DNA of 62,154 bases from the NCBI RefSeq assembly GCF_025965855.1, contig NZ_JAOPWB010000079.1, positions 1 to 62,154 on the forward strand, read 5' to 3'. Shown in pieces: positions 1 to 9,002 of this stretch (its first letter is position 1; every line of letters begins with the position of its first letter). The stretch comes from Mycobacterium sp. GTDB taxonomy: Bacteria; Actinomycetota; Actinomycetes; Mycobacteriales; Mycobacteriaceae. The notes below the pieces were generated by a model that was not told where the DNA came from, searched no databases, and saw only the letters and a list, made by a program, of their open reading frames with translations. A program made the position numbers and the translations under genes.

Positions 1-1039
1 GAAGGACCGCCTGCTGATCGTCACGCTGGCCGACGTGGCCAGCCGGGTGGAGATCGTCACCCCGGGCGAGTGGCGCCGGGAGCCGGTCGCGGGCATTCCG
101 GCCGCGACCAACACCGTCGTCGTCGCGGCCGACGACACCGGCGACGAGTTCTTCCTCGATTCCAGCGGATTCGTCACGCCCTCCCGCCTGATGCGCGGCG
201 CCGGCGACTCGCGACTCGACCCGATCAAATCCGCTCCGGCGTTCTTCGACGCCGAAAAGCTGTCCGTCTCACAGCATTTCGTGGGATCGAAGGATGGGAC
301 GTCGATCCCGTACTTCGTCGTGCGCCGCAGCGATGCCAACGACCCCGGCCCCACCCTGCTGAGCGGGTACGGCGGATTCGAAACGGCCAACACGCCCGCT
401 TACAGCGGCGTGCTGGGCCGGCTGTGGCTGGACCGCGGGGGCACCTATGTGTTGGCCAACATCCGCGGCGGCGGCGAGTACGGGCCCGGCTGGCACACCC
501 AGGCGATGCGCGAGGACCGGCACAAGGTCGCCGAGGACTTCGCCGCGGTGGCAACCGATTTGGTGGACCGGGGAATCACGACGGTCGGGCAGCTGGGCGC
601 CCGGGGCGGCAGCAACGGCGGACTGCTGATGGGCATCATGCTGACCCAGTACCCGGAGAAGTTCGGCGCGCTGGTCTGCGACGTGCCGCTGCTGGACATG
701 AAGCGCTACCACCTGCTGCTGGCCGGGGCCTCGTGGATGGCGGAGTACGGCGATCCGGACGACCCGGATGACTGGGGATTCATCTCCGAATACTCGCCAT
801 ACCAGAACATTTCGGTGGATCGCAAGTACCCGCCGGTGCTGCTGACGACGTCCACCCGCGACGACCGGGTGCATCCGGGCCACGCCCGCAAGATGACGGC
901 CGCCCTCGAGGCCGCCGGGCACGAGGTCTGGTACTACGAGAACATCGAGGGCGGGCACGCCGGCGCGGCCGACAATGAACAGGTCGCGTTCAAGTCGGCG
1001 CTCAGCTTCTCGTTCCTGTGGCGGATGCTGGCCTCCTGA
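1..1039 (+). CDS. prolyl oligopeptidase family serine peptidase (Rv0457c-like), 5' end outside window
   Basis: Partial protein: the frame is open from base 2 with no stop, so the beta-propeller half lies upstream and only about 346 C-terminal residues are present. The alpha/beta-hydrolase domain is complete. The nucleophile Ser lies in GGSNGG (Ser codon 611-613), the Asp in DDRVHPGH (about 862) and the His in EGGHAG (about 955). The oligopeptidase signature LANIRGGGEYGPGWH precedes the nucleophile. The family (S9A) cleaves short peptides after proline or basic residues, usually in the cytosol. M. tuberculosis carries Rv0457c at the same place next to echA2, which supports the call. The GTG at 35 is an internal codon, not a start. 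Confidence 0.9.
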   Translation, partial: KDRLLIVTLADVASRVEIVTPGEWRREPVAGIPAATNTVVVAADDTGDEFFLDSSGFVTPSRLMRGAGDSRLDPIKSAPAFFDAEKLSVSQHFVGSKDGTSIPYFVVRRSDANDPGPTLLSGYGGFETANTPAYSGVLGRLWLDRGGTYVLANIRGGGEYGPGWHTQAMREDRHKVAEDFAAVATDLVDRGITTVGQLGARGGSNGGLLMGIMLTQYPEKFGALVCDVPLLDMKRYHLLLAGASWMAEYGDPDDPDDWGFISEYSPYQNISVDRKYPPVLLTTSTRDDRVHPGHARKMTAALEAAGHEVWYYENIEGGHAGAADNEQVAFKSALSFSFLWRMLAS

Positions 1040-1051
1040 CGCCGGCCGGCA

Positions 1052-1189
1052 TCAAGGGGCAGGGAACCGGGCGCGCGTCTCCCGCCACTTGTCCATGCCG
1101 CAGGGCACGGCGTCGCGGGTGTCGTACAGGATCAAGCCGTTAAGCTCGATGGTGATGTAGCGGATGTTGTCGAGGAAGGCGTGGATCAT
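1052..1189 (-). pseudogene. coding-like remnant, C-terminal end of an unidentified protein
   Basis: On the minus strand 45 codons ending at a TGA (1052-1054) show the strong G/C third-position bias of real genes here (about 42 of 45 codons) and read like an ordinary protein end (…DTRDAVPCGMDKWRETR…). The only in-frame ATG nearby (1189) has no ribosome binding site and shares the CATG at 1187-1190 with the start of the plus-strand gene, so this is more likely the surviving 3' end of a longer gene than a complete small gene. The protein family was not recognised. Confidence 0.35.
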
Positions 1190-1430
1190 GAGAGCACTGA
1201 GGTTCATCGGCTTGGCGACATTGACGGCGGTCGCTCCAATCGCGGTCCTCATCGGAAGTGGCCCGGCGCACGCCGATACCGATCTTGGTAAAGCATGCTC
1301 GCCGGAAGGCGCGAAAGTATGGGGGAACCCCGGCCCGATCTACTGCGAGCGCCAGGCGGATGGGCAACTGCAATGGGTGTCCATTCCTGTCTCAGCAATG
1401 TGCGTGGCGTTCTGCGTGAATCACCCCTAG
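1188..1430 (+). CDS. small secreted protein with N-terminal signal peptide
   Basis: Eighty residues. The N-terminus MRALRFIGLATL is followed by a hydrophobic stretch and an Ala-His-Ala cleavage motif at about residues 27-29, a standard Sec signal peptide. The mature part (about 51 residues) has four cysteines (KACSPEG, IYCER, SAMCVAFC), allowing two disulfides. ATG 1188 was preferred to ATG 1164 because GAGGAAGG (1172-1179) lies 8 nt before it and the signal peptide then starts directly. No family was recognised; small Cys-containing exported proteins of this type are common in mycobacteria. Confidence 0.6.
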   Translation: MRALRFIGLATLTAVAPIAVLIGSGPAHADTDLGKACSPEGAKVWGNPGPIYCERQADGQLQWVSIPVSAMCVAFCVNHP

Positions 1431-1598
1431 GGGCGATCGGGCATTGCGGGTAATTGGCTGCGCCGCAGGGGTTTACGGTCTTCACATGCCCGTCGCGGTC
1501 GAGAGGGCCCAAGCCACCCGGGCAAGCCGTCACACGTAATGCGCGGCTCGCGCAGCGAACCCGCCATGTCGCGCAGACGACGGACGACGGGCGGGCCG
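1431..1598. other. intergenic region between convergent genes
   Basis: The 168 bp between the small secreted protein and the proline-rich protein hold no convincing ORF or hairpin terminator. Confidence 0.4.
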
Positions 1599-2933
1599 CT
1601 AGGAGCCAGCGGTCAGATCCTCGCGCCGTTTCCGACGATCGATCATCCAGGCGACAAGGCCCACTGCTATCGCGAGCCCCCCATACCTCAACGCCGGGGG
1701 CCACCAGGGTTCGGAGGGTTGGGTGGGCTCCTTGAGAGCGGTCAGCGCCACCAAGAAGCTGCCATTGTCCGTCGGCCCGGCACCCGGTAGCGACTGGGTC
1801 CTGGTAACCCTGATCTTGGCGAGGCCGCCGGGATCGTTCACCTCACCCCAGGCCAAGGTGGAGTCGTCGAGCAGGAAGGTGTCCTGGCTGCCCGCGGGTT
1901 GGCTATCGTCGTGGCCCAGCACCTCCACTTGGCCGACTTCGACGGTCTGGTTATCAGCGGCGACATAGGCGGAGACGTCTTGGTACACCTCCGGGGGCGC
2001 CGGCGGGGTGTAGCTCGGCGGCGGCGGGCCGTCCGAACCCGCCGGCGGTATCGAGGCCCCGCCGTAGAAGCTGCCCGCCGCGACATGACTGTAGCCGACC
2101 GCGGTGAACGGGAACAGGCCAACGGTGGCGACATCGAGCACGATCCGACCACCGGCTGGCACGAACGCCTCCCGATAGGCGCCGTTGTAGAAGTAGCGGA
2201 AGGTCATGGCCTCACCGAGCGGGTTGTACAGGGCCGGGCGGTGGTTGTCGTCGTAGTCGATGTAGTCCCAATGTCGGGGGCGCACCAGTTCCTGGTTGTC
2301 GACCTTTACCAGGTCAACGTTGCCACTATGGGCGTCGACCGCATTCTGCACCTGGTGATCGAAGTCGTACACCTGGCTCGGCGGCTCCAGTGGGCTGGCG
2401 GGGTCAATCCGCGTCGCCGGTGCGGCCTTGGCATCCGCGACCGCGTGCGGTGGCGCATCCAGACCCTTCGGCGGTGTCACCACCGAAGCGTTCATTGGCA
2501 CCCCGGGGCCCGCCGGATTGAGCTTCGGGGTCTGCACGGCAACCGTGCTCGGGGGCAGGGGATTTGGCGGAACGACCTGTGGCGTGCGCACCGGCGGCGC
2601 GGGCTCCAGCGGCGCGGGCTCCAGCGGAGCCGGCTCCGGCGGAGCCGACACCGTCACCCTGCTCGGGGGCGGCTGGGCGGGTCGGGGCGGCGCGGCGTTG
2701 TAGCACACGTTCGCAGTGTGATATGCCTCCACGTAAGCCAGACAGTTCTGGCAGGACACGGGATTTGCCCCATCGCCGGCACATGGAGCCGCTTGTGCCA
2801 CACCGGATTTGGTGGCTACCACCGAGAACGGGGCGAGCGCTATCGCAGCGGCCGCCGCCGCGATGACCTTGCCCATTCCGCCCTGGCCGATCAGCCCCGG
2901 CAGCCGGTAACGCTCGAACGCCACCCCGCGCAC
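1599..2933 (-). CDS. secreted/anchored proline-rich protein with a kinase-like N-terminal stub
   Basis: 444 residues from a GTG at 2933 preceded by GGAAGG at 7 nt. Residues about 7-23 (FERYRLPGLIGQGGMGKV) match the glycine-loop start of mycobacterial Ser/Thr kinases, then the reading changes at once into a signal-peptide core (VIAAAAAAIALAPF, Ala-rich cleavage AQA-AP near residue 49). The mature protein has four early cysteines (CAGDGANPVSCQNC, NVC), a Pro/Glu-rich linker with APLEP repeats (about 80-200), a folded region rich in Tyr/Asp (about 210-400) and one C-terminal membrane helix (GGLAIAVGLVAWMI) followed by RRKRRED, so it is probably anchored with its bulk outside the cytosol. A shorter form could start at the internal Met of GGMGKV. 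No kinase catalytic residues are present. Function unknown. Confidence 0.7.
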   Translation of the reverse strand: MRGVAFERYRLPGLIGQGGMGKVIAAAAAAIALAPFSVVATKSGVAQAAPCAGDGANPVSCQNCLAYVEAYHTANVCYNAAPPRPAQPPPSRVTVSAPPEPAPLEPAPLEPAPPVRTPQVVPPNPLPPSTVAVQTPKLNPAGPGVPMNASVVTPPKGLDAPPHAVADAKAAPATRIDPASPLEPPSQVYDFDHQVQNAVDAHSGNVDLVKVDNQELVRPRHWDYIDYDDNHRPALYNPLGEAMTFRYFYNGAYREAFVPAGGRIVLDVATVGLFPFTAVGYSHVAAGSFYGGASIPPAGSDGPPPPSYTPPAPPEVYQDVSAYVAADNQTVEVGQVEVLGHDDSQPAGSQDTFLLDDSTLAWGEVNDPGGLAKIRVTRTQSLPGAGPTDNGSFLVALTALKEPTQPSEPWWPPALRYGGLAIAVGLVAWMIDRRKRREDLTAGS

Positions 2934-2969
2934 TGGCAGACCTTCCTACACCCCACCTGTTTGGCCATG

Positions 2970-3101
2970 CTAGCGACCCACCGGCTGAAGGACGAGTTTT
3001 GCGAGGGATAGGTATTCACCGAACGCCTCGTCGGCGGCCTGGCACTTCTCGACGGCCGCCGGGAAAGAACCGCTTCCACGCCGACTCGGGTCGGCGGGGC
3101 C
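2970..3101 (-). other. possible minus-strand coding remnant
   Basis: About 40 codons ending in TAG at 2970 (…AAVEKCQAADEAFGEYLSLAK…) show coding-like third-position bias, but there is no start codon with a ribosome binding site. It lies just upstream, on the same strand, of the kinase-like chimera. It may be a leftover of the rearrangement that made that gene. Family not recognised. Confidence 0.2.
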
Positions 3102-3106
3102 CAGAA

Positions 3107-3136
3107 CTTTCCTTGCCTTTCCTTGCCTTTCCTTGC
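3107..3136. repeat. three perfect 10-bp tandem repeats (CTTTCCTTGC)
   Basis: CTTTCCTTGC occurs at 3107-3116, 3117-3126 and 3127-3136 without mismatch. It lies 31 bp before the GTG start of the small membrane protein at 3168, in its 5' region. A 10-bp unit shifts both spacing and reading frame when copies are gained or lost, so copy number could vary between strains. Confidence 0.95.
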
Positions 3137-3167
3137 CGGCCTCTGGCCCGGCCATAGGATCGTCGAC

Positions 3168-3479
3168 GTGGCAGCGACCGAACGTATCGAACTCACCTTG
3201 CTGGCAACCGGGTTGATCTTCATCGTGGCCGGGGCGGCGCAGGCACGCTACCGCTTCATCGCCGACCGGCGTCCGGGTCGACGGTTCTACTGGGCCACCT
3301 CGATCATCGGCATCGTCTCTTTCGCAGCCGGGGTGGGCAGAATCTGGCCCAACGCCGTCGCCGTGGCAGCCATCTTTTCGGCGGTCGTTGTCTTCTCGGC
3401 CTACCTGACGACGCCCTATCTCAAGATTGGCAACCGAATCTATGCCTCGTCGCCCGAAAACCGTCAGCCCGACCCCTAA
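3168..3479 (+). CDS. small integral membrane protein
   Basis: 103 residues from GTG 3168, with AGGA 9 nt upstream; the longer frame back to 3123 runs into the tandem repeat and is unlikely to be translated. Three hydrophobic segments are visible: about residues 9-24 (LLATGLIFIVAGAA), 42-57 and 62-80 (AVAVAAIFSAVVVFSAYL), with a basic loop ARYRFIADRRPGRRFYW between the first two. It ends 9 bp before echA2 and may be cotranscribed with it. Family not recognised. Confidence 0.6.
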   Translation: MAATERIELTLLATGLIFIVAGAAQARYRFIADRRPGRRFYWATSIIGIVSFAAGVGRIWPNAVAVAAIFSAVVVFSAYLTTPYLKIGNRIYASSPENRQPDP

Positions 3480-3488
3480 ATTTGGGTC

Positions 3489-4403
3489 ATGCGCAGACCC
3501 GACTTCGAAACCTTGCTGTACACGACTGCCGGCCCGGTCGCCACCATCACGCTGAACCGCCCGGAGCGCCTCAACACCATCGTCCCGCCCATGCCCGACG
3601 AGATCGAGGCCGCCATCGGGCTGGCCGAGCGGGACCAGGACATCAAGGTCATCGTGCTGCGCGGCGCCGGTCGCGCCTTCTGCGCGGGCTACGACTTCGG
3701 CGGCGGCTTCCAGCACTGGGGCGAGGGCATGATGACCGACGGCAAGTGGGACCCCGGCAAGGACTTCGCCATGATTACCGCGCGCGAGACCGGGCCGACG
3801 CAGAAGTTCATGGCCATCTGGCGCGCATCCAAACCGGTGATCGCGCAGGTACACGGCTGGTGCGTGGGCGGGGGCAGCGACTACGCGCTGTGCGCCGACA
3901 TCGTCATCGCCAGCGAGGACGCCGTGATCGGCACCCCCTACAGCCGGATGTGGGGGGCCTACCTGACCGGCATGTGGCTCTACCGGCTGAGCCTGGCCAA
4001 GGTGAAGTGGCACTCGCTGACCGGCAGACCGCTCACCGGCGCCCAGGCCGCCGGGGTCGAGCTGATCAACGAGGCGGTGCCGTTCGAGCGTTTGGAGGCC
4101 CGCGTCGCCGAGATCGCGGCGGAGCTGGCGCGGATCCCGTTGTCGCAGTTGCGCGCGCAGAAGCTGATCGTCAACCAGGCCTACGAGAACATGGGCCTGG
4201 CCTCGACGCAGATGCTCGGCGGGATCCTCGACGGCCTGATGCGCAACACCCCCGAAGCGCTGGACTTCATCGAGACGGCCCAGGCACAGGGCGTGCGCGC
4301 GGTGATCGAGCGCCGCGATGGCCCGTTCGGCGATTACAGCCAGGCCCCGCCGGAGCTGCGGCCGGATCCCAGTCACGTCATCGTGCCTGATCGCAATGGA
4401 TAG
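3489..4403 (+). CDS. echA2: enoyl-CoA hydratase/isomerase family protein
   Basis: 304 residues of crotonase fold. The N-terminal strand [15 protein letters not shown], the oxyanion-hole segment [12 protein letters not shown] (about residue 60) and the second oxyanion segment [19 protein letters not shown] (about 122-140) are all present. The usual Glu pair of true hydratases is not obvious, and the [17 protein letters not shown] segment is typical of the EchA2 subgroup, so hydration of a fatty enoyl-CoA is a family-level inference. Its position between the oligopeptidase and Rv0455c matches M. tuberculosis Rv0456c. ATG start; coding ends at TAG. Confidence 0.88.
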   Translation: MRRPDFETLLYTTAGPVATITLNRPERLNTIVPPMPDEIEAAIGLAERDQDIKVIVLRGAGRAFCAGYDFGGGFQHWGEGMMTDGKWDPGKDFAMITARETGPTQKFMAIWRASKPVIAQVHGWCVGGGSDYALCADIVIASEDAVIGTPYSRMWGAYLTGMWLYRLSLAKVKWHSLTGRPLTGAQAAGVELINEAVPFERLEARVAEIAAELARIPLSQLRAQKLIVNQAYENMGLASTQMLGGILDGLMRNTPEALDFIETAQAQGVRAVIERRDGPFGDYSQAPPELRPDPSHVIVPDRNG

Positions 4404-4468
4404 TGAGATGGACTACGAATATGCCCCCGGCCCCCCACCGGGACCCTGAAAGTGCTACGGTAACGACT

Positions 4469-4927
4469 ATGTCTCGGCTGAGTTCCGGCCTGCGTGCAGG
4501 CGTCGTTTTTCTTGCTTTCCTGGTAGCCCTGGGCATCGCGGCTGCGACCTTCCCGAAGACGGCGGTGGCCGATTCCACGGAAGACTTCCCGATCCCCCGC
4601 AGGCAGATCGCGACCACCTGCGACGCCGAGCAGTACTTGGCGGCCGTCAGGGATACCAGCCCGGTGTACTACCAGCGGTACATGATCGACTTCAACAACC
4701 ACGCCAACCTTCAGCAGGCAACGATAGACAAGGCGCACTGGTTCTACTCGCTGTCACCGGAGGACCGCAGAAATTATTCCGAAAACTTCTACAATGGCGA
4801 TCCACTAACGTTCGCCTGGGTCAACCACATGAAGATCTTCTTCAACAACAAGGGCGTCGTCGCCAAGGCCACCGATGTGTGCAACCAGTACCCACCCGGC
4901 GACATGTCGGTGTGGAACTGGTCCTAG
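4469..4927 (+). CDS. secreted Rv0455c homologue, mycobactin secretion factor
   Basis: 152 residues from ATG 4469. A signal peptide runs to about residue 34 (AVAD cleavage). Two cysteines remain in the mature protein, C51 (TTCDAEQ) and C138 (DVCNQ), as in the M. tuberculosis protein where a disulfide closes the helical fold. Rv0455c is reported to be a periplasmic protein required for siderophore (mycobactin/carboxymycobactin) secretion together with the MmpS4/L4 and MmpS5/L5 exporters. Here it stands 0.5 kb from one mmpS/mmpL locus and 5 kb from the other, consistent with that role. The ATG at 4469 was chosen because the longer frame has no signal peptide at its start. Confidence 0.85.
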   Translation: MSRLSSGLRAGVVFLAFLVALGIAAATFPKTAVADSTEDFPIPRRQIATTCDAEQYLAAVRDTSPVYYQRYMIDFNNHANLQQATIDKAHWFYSLSPEDRRNYSENFYNGDPLTFAWVNHMKIFFNNKGVVAKATDVCNQYPPGDMSVWNWS

Positions 4928-5122
4928 ATCCACCCTGGCCTTTATTCGCCCGCCGGTTTAAGATCTGCGACTGTCGGGAATCATTTATTTCCCCGGTTTA
5001 AGGGGACAAATCAATAGTTCTTGACTGGTATTCCGCGCACGCGGCAACTCCAGTCCGCTCGACCACCGTTACAGGACTTACATCATGCTCATGCCGGGAT
5101 GCTGCGGCCCAGTGGGGACGCG
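4928..5122. other. AT-richer intergenic region
   Basis: The 195 bp are clearly richer in A/T than the neighbours. They contain two copies of CGGTTTAAG (about 4956 and 4995), the second inside a small CCCC…GGGG hairpin (4992-5006), and a TTGACT at 5019-5024 that could be a -35 box, but no matching -10 is clear. Probably a promoter region for the downstream gene. Confidence 0.3.
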
Positions 5123-5452
5123 ATGAGCGCGGTAGACCCCCAGTCAGACGCGCTGGCAACGCTCGACTGGCAGGAGATCACGTGCCAATCCGATGCCGGC
5201 TGCACCAACCGGGCAACGCACATCGTGTACCGGCACGCCGTGGACCAATGCAATCGGCCGAACCTCGACCCGTCCGGCAACATCGTCGAGATCCTGTGCA
5301 TCGGTTGCTTGCGCCGGCTCAAGGCCCAGGTCTTGCAGCAGGTCGATCGAATCAACCGCTGCCCGGGCGGCTACTGCCTGACATGTGGGGCGCCGGTGCA
5401 CAAGCTGAGTGACGTCATGCGCAAGATGGTGCAGCTGCGCACCTACGCCTGA
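5123..5452 (+). CDS. cysteine-rich, probably zinc-binding protein
   Basis: 109 residues from ATG 5123, with GGGGA 7 nt upstream. Eight cysteines at positions 21, 27, 43, 59, 62, 80, 85 and 88 include CIGC and CLTC pairs, arranged like a zinc ribbon or treble clef. No signal peptide or membrane segment. It converges on the broken mmpL gene with a 7-bp gap. The position corresponds roughly to Rv0454 in M. tuberculosis, but identity with that gene was not established. A regulator or RNA/protein-binding adaptor is possible; no function is claimed. Confidence 0.55.
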   Translation: MSAVDPQSDALATLDWQEITCQSDAGCTNRATHIVYRHAVDQCNRPNLDPSGNIVEILCIGCLRRLKAQVLQQVDRINRCPGGYCLTCGAPVHKLSDVMRKMVQLRTYA

Positions 5453-5459
5453 CCCCCCA

Positions 5460-8410
5460 TCAGTAGTGCGCGCTCGTCCGGAACCGATCGGTGTCGGCGT
5501 CAGCCCTTTCACCATTCTGTCCGGGCGCCGTATCCCTCGGCAGTAGCAGGGCGCGAACCAGCGGACGGGGCCCGTACGCGCGCAGCAGCTGGCTGGCCGG
5601 GCGCGTCCGCACCTGCGTCGGCCACCAGAACCACCGGCCCATCAGCGCGGCGACGGACGGCATCATGAACGAGCGCACGATCAACGTGTCGAACAACAGG
5701 CCGAGGGCGATGGTGGTACCGACCTGGCCCATGACCTTCAGATCACTGGCGACGAAGGACGCCATCGTTGCGGCGAACACCAGGCCCGCGGATGTCACCA
5801 CGGCGCCGGTGCCGGCCATCGAGCGGATGATCCCGGTCTTTATGCCCGCGGGGATTTCCTCTTTGAAGCGCGAAACCAACAGCAGGTTGTAGTCGGATCC
5901 CACCGCCAGCAGCAGGATGACCGACATCGCGAGCACCATCCAGTGCAATTCGAAGCCCATGATGTCCTGCCACACCAGCACGGAGAGCCCGAACGAGGCG
6001 CCCAGTGAGATCAGCACCGTGCCCACGATGGTGACCGCGGCGACCAGGCTTCGGGTGATGATCAGCATGATGATCAAAATGAGGCAGGCCGCGGATATTC
6101 CGGCGATCATGAGGTCGTACTTGGACCCGTCGCGCATGTCCTTGTAGACCGCGGCCGTGCCGCCGAGCCAGATCTTGGCGCCCTCCAGCGGCGTCCCCTT
6201 GATGGCTTCCTTAGCCGCGTTCTTGATCGGCTCGACGTGCGAAATGCCTTCCGGCGTAGCGGGATCGCCGTCGTGAGAGATGATGAATCGGGCCGCGTGG
6301 CCGTCCGGGGACAGGAACATCTTCAGGCCCCGCTTGAAATCGGGGTTGTCGAAGACCTCCGGCGGTATGTAGAAGGAGTCGTCGTTCTTGGCGGCGTCGA
6401 ACGCCTGACCCATCGCGGTCGAGTTCTGGCTCATCACGTCCATCTGGTCATACAGCGACGACATCGAGCTGTGCATGGTCAGCATCATCTGCTTCATGGT
6501 CGTCATGGTCGCGATCATCGGCGGCATCTGGGCCAGCATCTGCGGCAGCAAGGCATCCAGCTGGGATATGTCGTTTGTCGGGTAACCGAACTTTTCGACG
6601 ATCTGATCCAGGCCGTCGAGCGCGTCGAAGATGGACCGGAAAGCCCAGCAGATCGGGACGTCGAAGCAGTGCCTCTCCCACCAGAACAAGCTGCGAATCG
6701 GCCGGAAGAAATCATCGAAATCAGCGATATGATCGCGCAATTCGCTTGTGACATCAAGCATTTCATGCGTGAGGCCGTCCATGTGGTGCGTGACGGCGGC
6801 CATCTGCGCCGTGATGTTGTACATCCGCTGCATCGTGTCGATGGACTGCTGCATGGCATCGGCCTGCTGGAGCATGTCCGCCATGCGTTGATGCATGTAC
6901 TGCTGGTTCTCGACCTGCGTCGTGTTCTGCATGCTGATCTGGAACGGGATCGAGGTGTGCTCGATCGGCGCTCCCAACGGCCTGGTTATCGCCTGCACCC
7001 GCGCGATGCCCGGGACGTGGAAGACGCCCCTGGCGATCCGGTCCAGCACCAACATGCCGGCGGGGTTGCGCATGTCGTGGTCGGTCTCGACCAGCAGCAA
7101 TTCGGGATTCATCCGGGCGTTGGGAAATGCCGCTCCGCGGCGTCGTACCCGATATTCGCCTTGGTGTATCCCGGCAGATACTTGCGGTTGTCGTAATTCG
7201 TCTTGTACCCGGGCAGCGCGAGCAAGCCGATCAGGGCGATGGCGATCGACACGGCCAGAATCGGGCCGGGCCACCGCACGATCGCGGTGCCGACCCGGCG
7301 CCAACCCCTGGTCCTCATCTTGCGTTTGGGGTCGAACAGGCCGAAGCGGCTCCCCACCGTCAGCACGGCCGGGCCGAGCGTGAGCGCCGCGCAGACGGCG
7401 ACGAGCATCCCGACCGCGCAGGGCAGGCCGAGCGTCTGGAAATACGGAAGCCGGGTGAAGCTGAGGCAATACATCGCGCCCGCGATGGTCAGGCCGGAGC
7501 CCAACACCACGTGCGCGGTCCCGTGGAACATGGTGTAGAACGCCTGGTCGCGGTCCTCTCCCAGCGAACGTGCCTCTTGATATCGGCCGAGGACGAAGAT
7601 CGCATAGTCCGTGCCGGCGGCGATCGCCATCAACACCAACAGATTCACCGCGAAGGTGGAAAGGCCAATGATGTTGTTGTAGGCCAGGAAAGCGACGACC
7701 TGCCGGGACGCGAACAGCTCGAATACCACCATCAGCAGCGTGATGAACACCGTGACGATCGAGCGGTAGACCCACAGCAGCATCACGATGATGACGATGA
7801 AGGTGAGGATCGTGACCTTGATGACTCCCTTTTCACCGGCTGACGACTGGTCGGCGGTCAGCGCCGCCGCGCCGGTGACGTAGGCCTTGACCCCGGGCGG
7901 TGGCGGCGAGCTGTCCACGGCTTGGCGGACCGCCCGGACGGATTCGTTCGCCTTGCTCTCGCCCTGGTTACCGACGAGATAGACCTGCACATAGGCCGCC
8001 TTGCCGTCGTTGCTCTGCGCGCCGGCGGCCGTCAGCGGATCTCCCCAGAAGTCCTGGACGTGCTCGACGTGCTTCTTGTCCGCCTCGAGCTTCTTGATGA
8101 GCTGGTCGTAATAGTGGTGGGCGTCGTCGCCGAGCGGCTTGTCGCCCTCCAGGACGATCATGATGGCGCTGTCGGAGTTGAATTCGTTGAACACCTGGCC
8201 GACGCGCTTCATCGCCTGCATCGACGCCGCCTCTTTCGGGCTCATCGACACCGTGTGTTCCTTGCCGACGATGTCCAGCGAGGGCACGAACACGCTGAGG
8301 GCGACGACGAGCCCTATCCAGCCCAGGATGATCAGCGGCGCGAACTTGTGCACCGTGCGCGCGAAAACGGGCATGTGCGGGAGCCCTGCGGCCTGGTTAT
8401 TCGCGGTCAT
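5460..8410 (-). pseudogene. mmpL: MmpL4-type RND transporter broken by a single-base deletion
   Basis: The ATG at 8410 overlaps the mmpS stop (ATGA). Frame 1 encodes about 425 residues with the MmpL N-terminus, first extracellular domain and TM2-6 (including the [16 protein letters not shown] segment), then hits TGA at 7109-7111. Frame 2 picks up exactly where homology should continue ([12 protein letters not shown]) and runs to 5460 through the MmpL4/5-type coiled-coil domain, the second porter domain and TM7-12 ([13 protein letters not shown]). Alignment with the intact paralogue at 10396 places one missing base near 7122-7124 (ATTTC-CCAAC where the paralogue has a full codon). Together the frames would make about 983 residues. 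Either a recent inactivating mutation or a sequencing error. Confidence 0.9.
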
Positions 8411-8853
8411 GCGGACTTCACTATGCAGAAGGTCTGGGCATTCACTCCGTTGACGGACCTTTCGTCCTTGACCACGTCGTTCACGATGATCCTGCAGCCA
8501 ATCTCGTCACTGGTGCTTTGCGCGACGACGTTGACGCTCACCGACGGAAGGGTCGTGATTACCGAAAGCGTCCACGGCAGCGGCACGTTGCTGACTTTCT
8601 GGGGCTGGGCATTGATGTCCAGGTAATTGATATTCGCCATCGTCCCCGGAGCGCCGAAGACCTCGTAGACGACGTGCTTGGGATTGAACGGCTTGATGTC
8701 ATCGGCCATGCCGCTGGTGATCGGGCGATTGTCGTGACTGCCGAAGATGCTCCGCAGCCGCATCACGCAGAATCCCGCGACCGCGACGACCGCCACGATG
8801 ACCAGTGCTATCCACACTTTCTTCACCGCATCGGCCACAGGAGTCTTTGCCAC
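8407..8853 (-). CDS. mmpS: MmpS-family membrane accessory protein (left copy)
   Basis: 148 residues from GTG 8853, with GGAAGG 8 nt upstream. One N-terminal membrane helix (about 13-31, [19 protein letters not shown]) is followed by the MmpS extracellular domain with the hallmark [20 protein letters not shown] and a conserved Cys pair ([15 protein letters not shown]). MmpS proteins act in the periplasm with their MmpL partner; MmpS4/S5 take part in siderophore export. It overlaps the mmpL start by 4 bp, so translation is coupled. Because the partner is frameshifted, this protein may be orphaned or may work with the other MmpL. Confidence 0.88.
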   Translation of the reverse strand: MAKTPVADAVKKVWIALVIVAVVAVAGFCVMRLRSIFGSHDNRPITSGMADDIKPFNPKHVVYEVFGAPGTMANINYLDINAQPQKVSNVPLPWTLSVITTLPSVSVNVVAQSTSDEIGCRIIVNDVVKDERSVNGVNAQTFCIVKSA

Positions 8854-8918
8854 CCAATTACCTTCCGCTAACCCGCTTGCCCGCGACCAACAGACCGTTT
8901 GCTTTGGTGCGCTAAGTA

Positions 8919-8950
8919 CGTTAACCGCATCGCATCACCGGCGCGTTATT
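8919..8950. promoter_or_regulatory. operator-like inverted repeat upstream of left mmpS
   Basis: Inverted arms GTTAACCGC (from 8920) and GCGCGTTAT (8941-8949) bracket CATCGCATCACCG. Read on the minus strand it begins ATAACGCGC and contains GTGAT, resembling the ATAACGCACG motifs found upstream of the tetR gene. It sits 66-97 bp before the mmpS start. Candidate binding site of the neighbouring TetR protein; based on pattern only. Confidence 0.3.
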
Positions 8951-9002
8951 GACCGATTCGACATCGGGCCCTTCGTTTGGCACACACCAATCCCCTTTCG
9001 GC

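Noticed and set aside
2970..4376. 468-codon minus-strand ORF across echA2
   Set aside because: Mostly antisense to echA2 with biased composition; only its last about 40 codons, outside echA2, might be coding.
4404..4468. mazEF1 or PPE11 genes expected near Rv0455c/Rv0456c
   Set aside because: No MazE/MazF-like or extra PPE sequence was found between the oligopeptidase and mmpL genes.
5460..8410. Two separate overlapping mmpL genes
   Set aside because: The halves complement each other exactly at one base, matching a single frameshifted gene.
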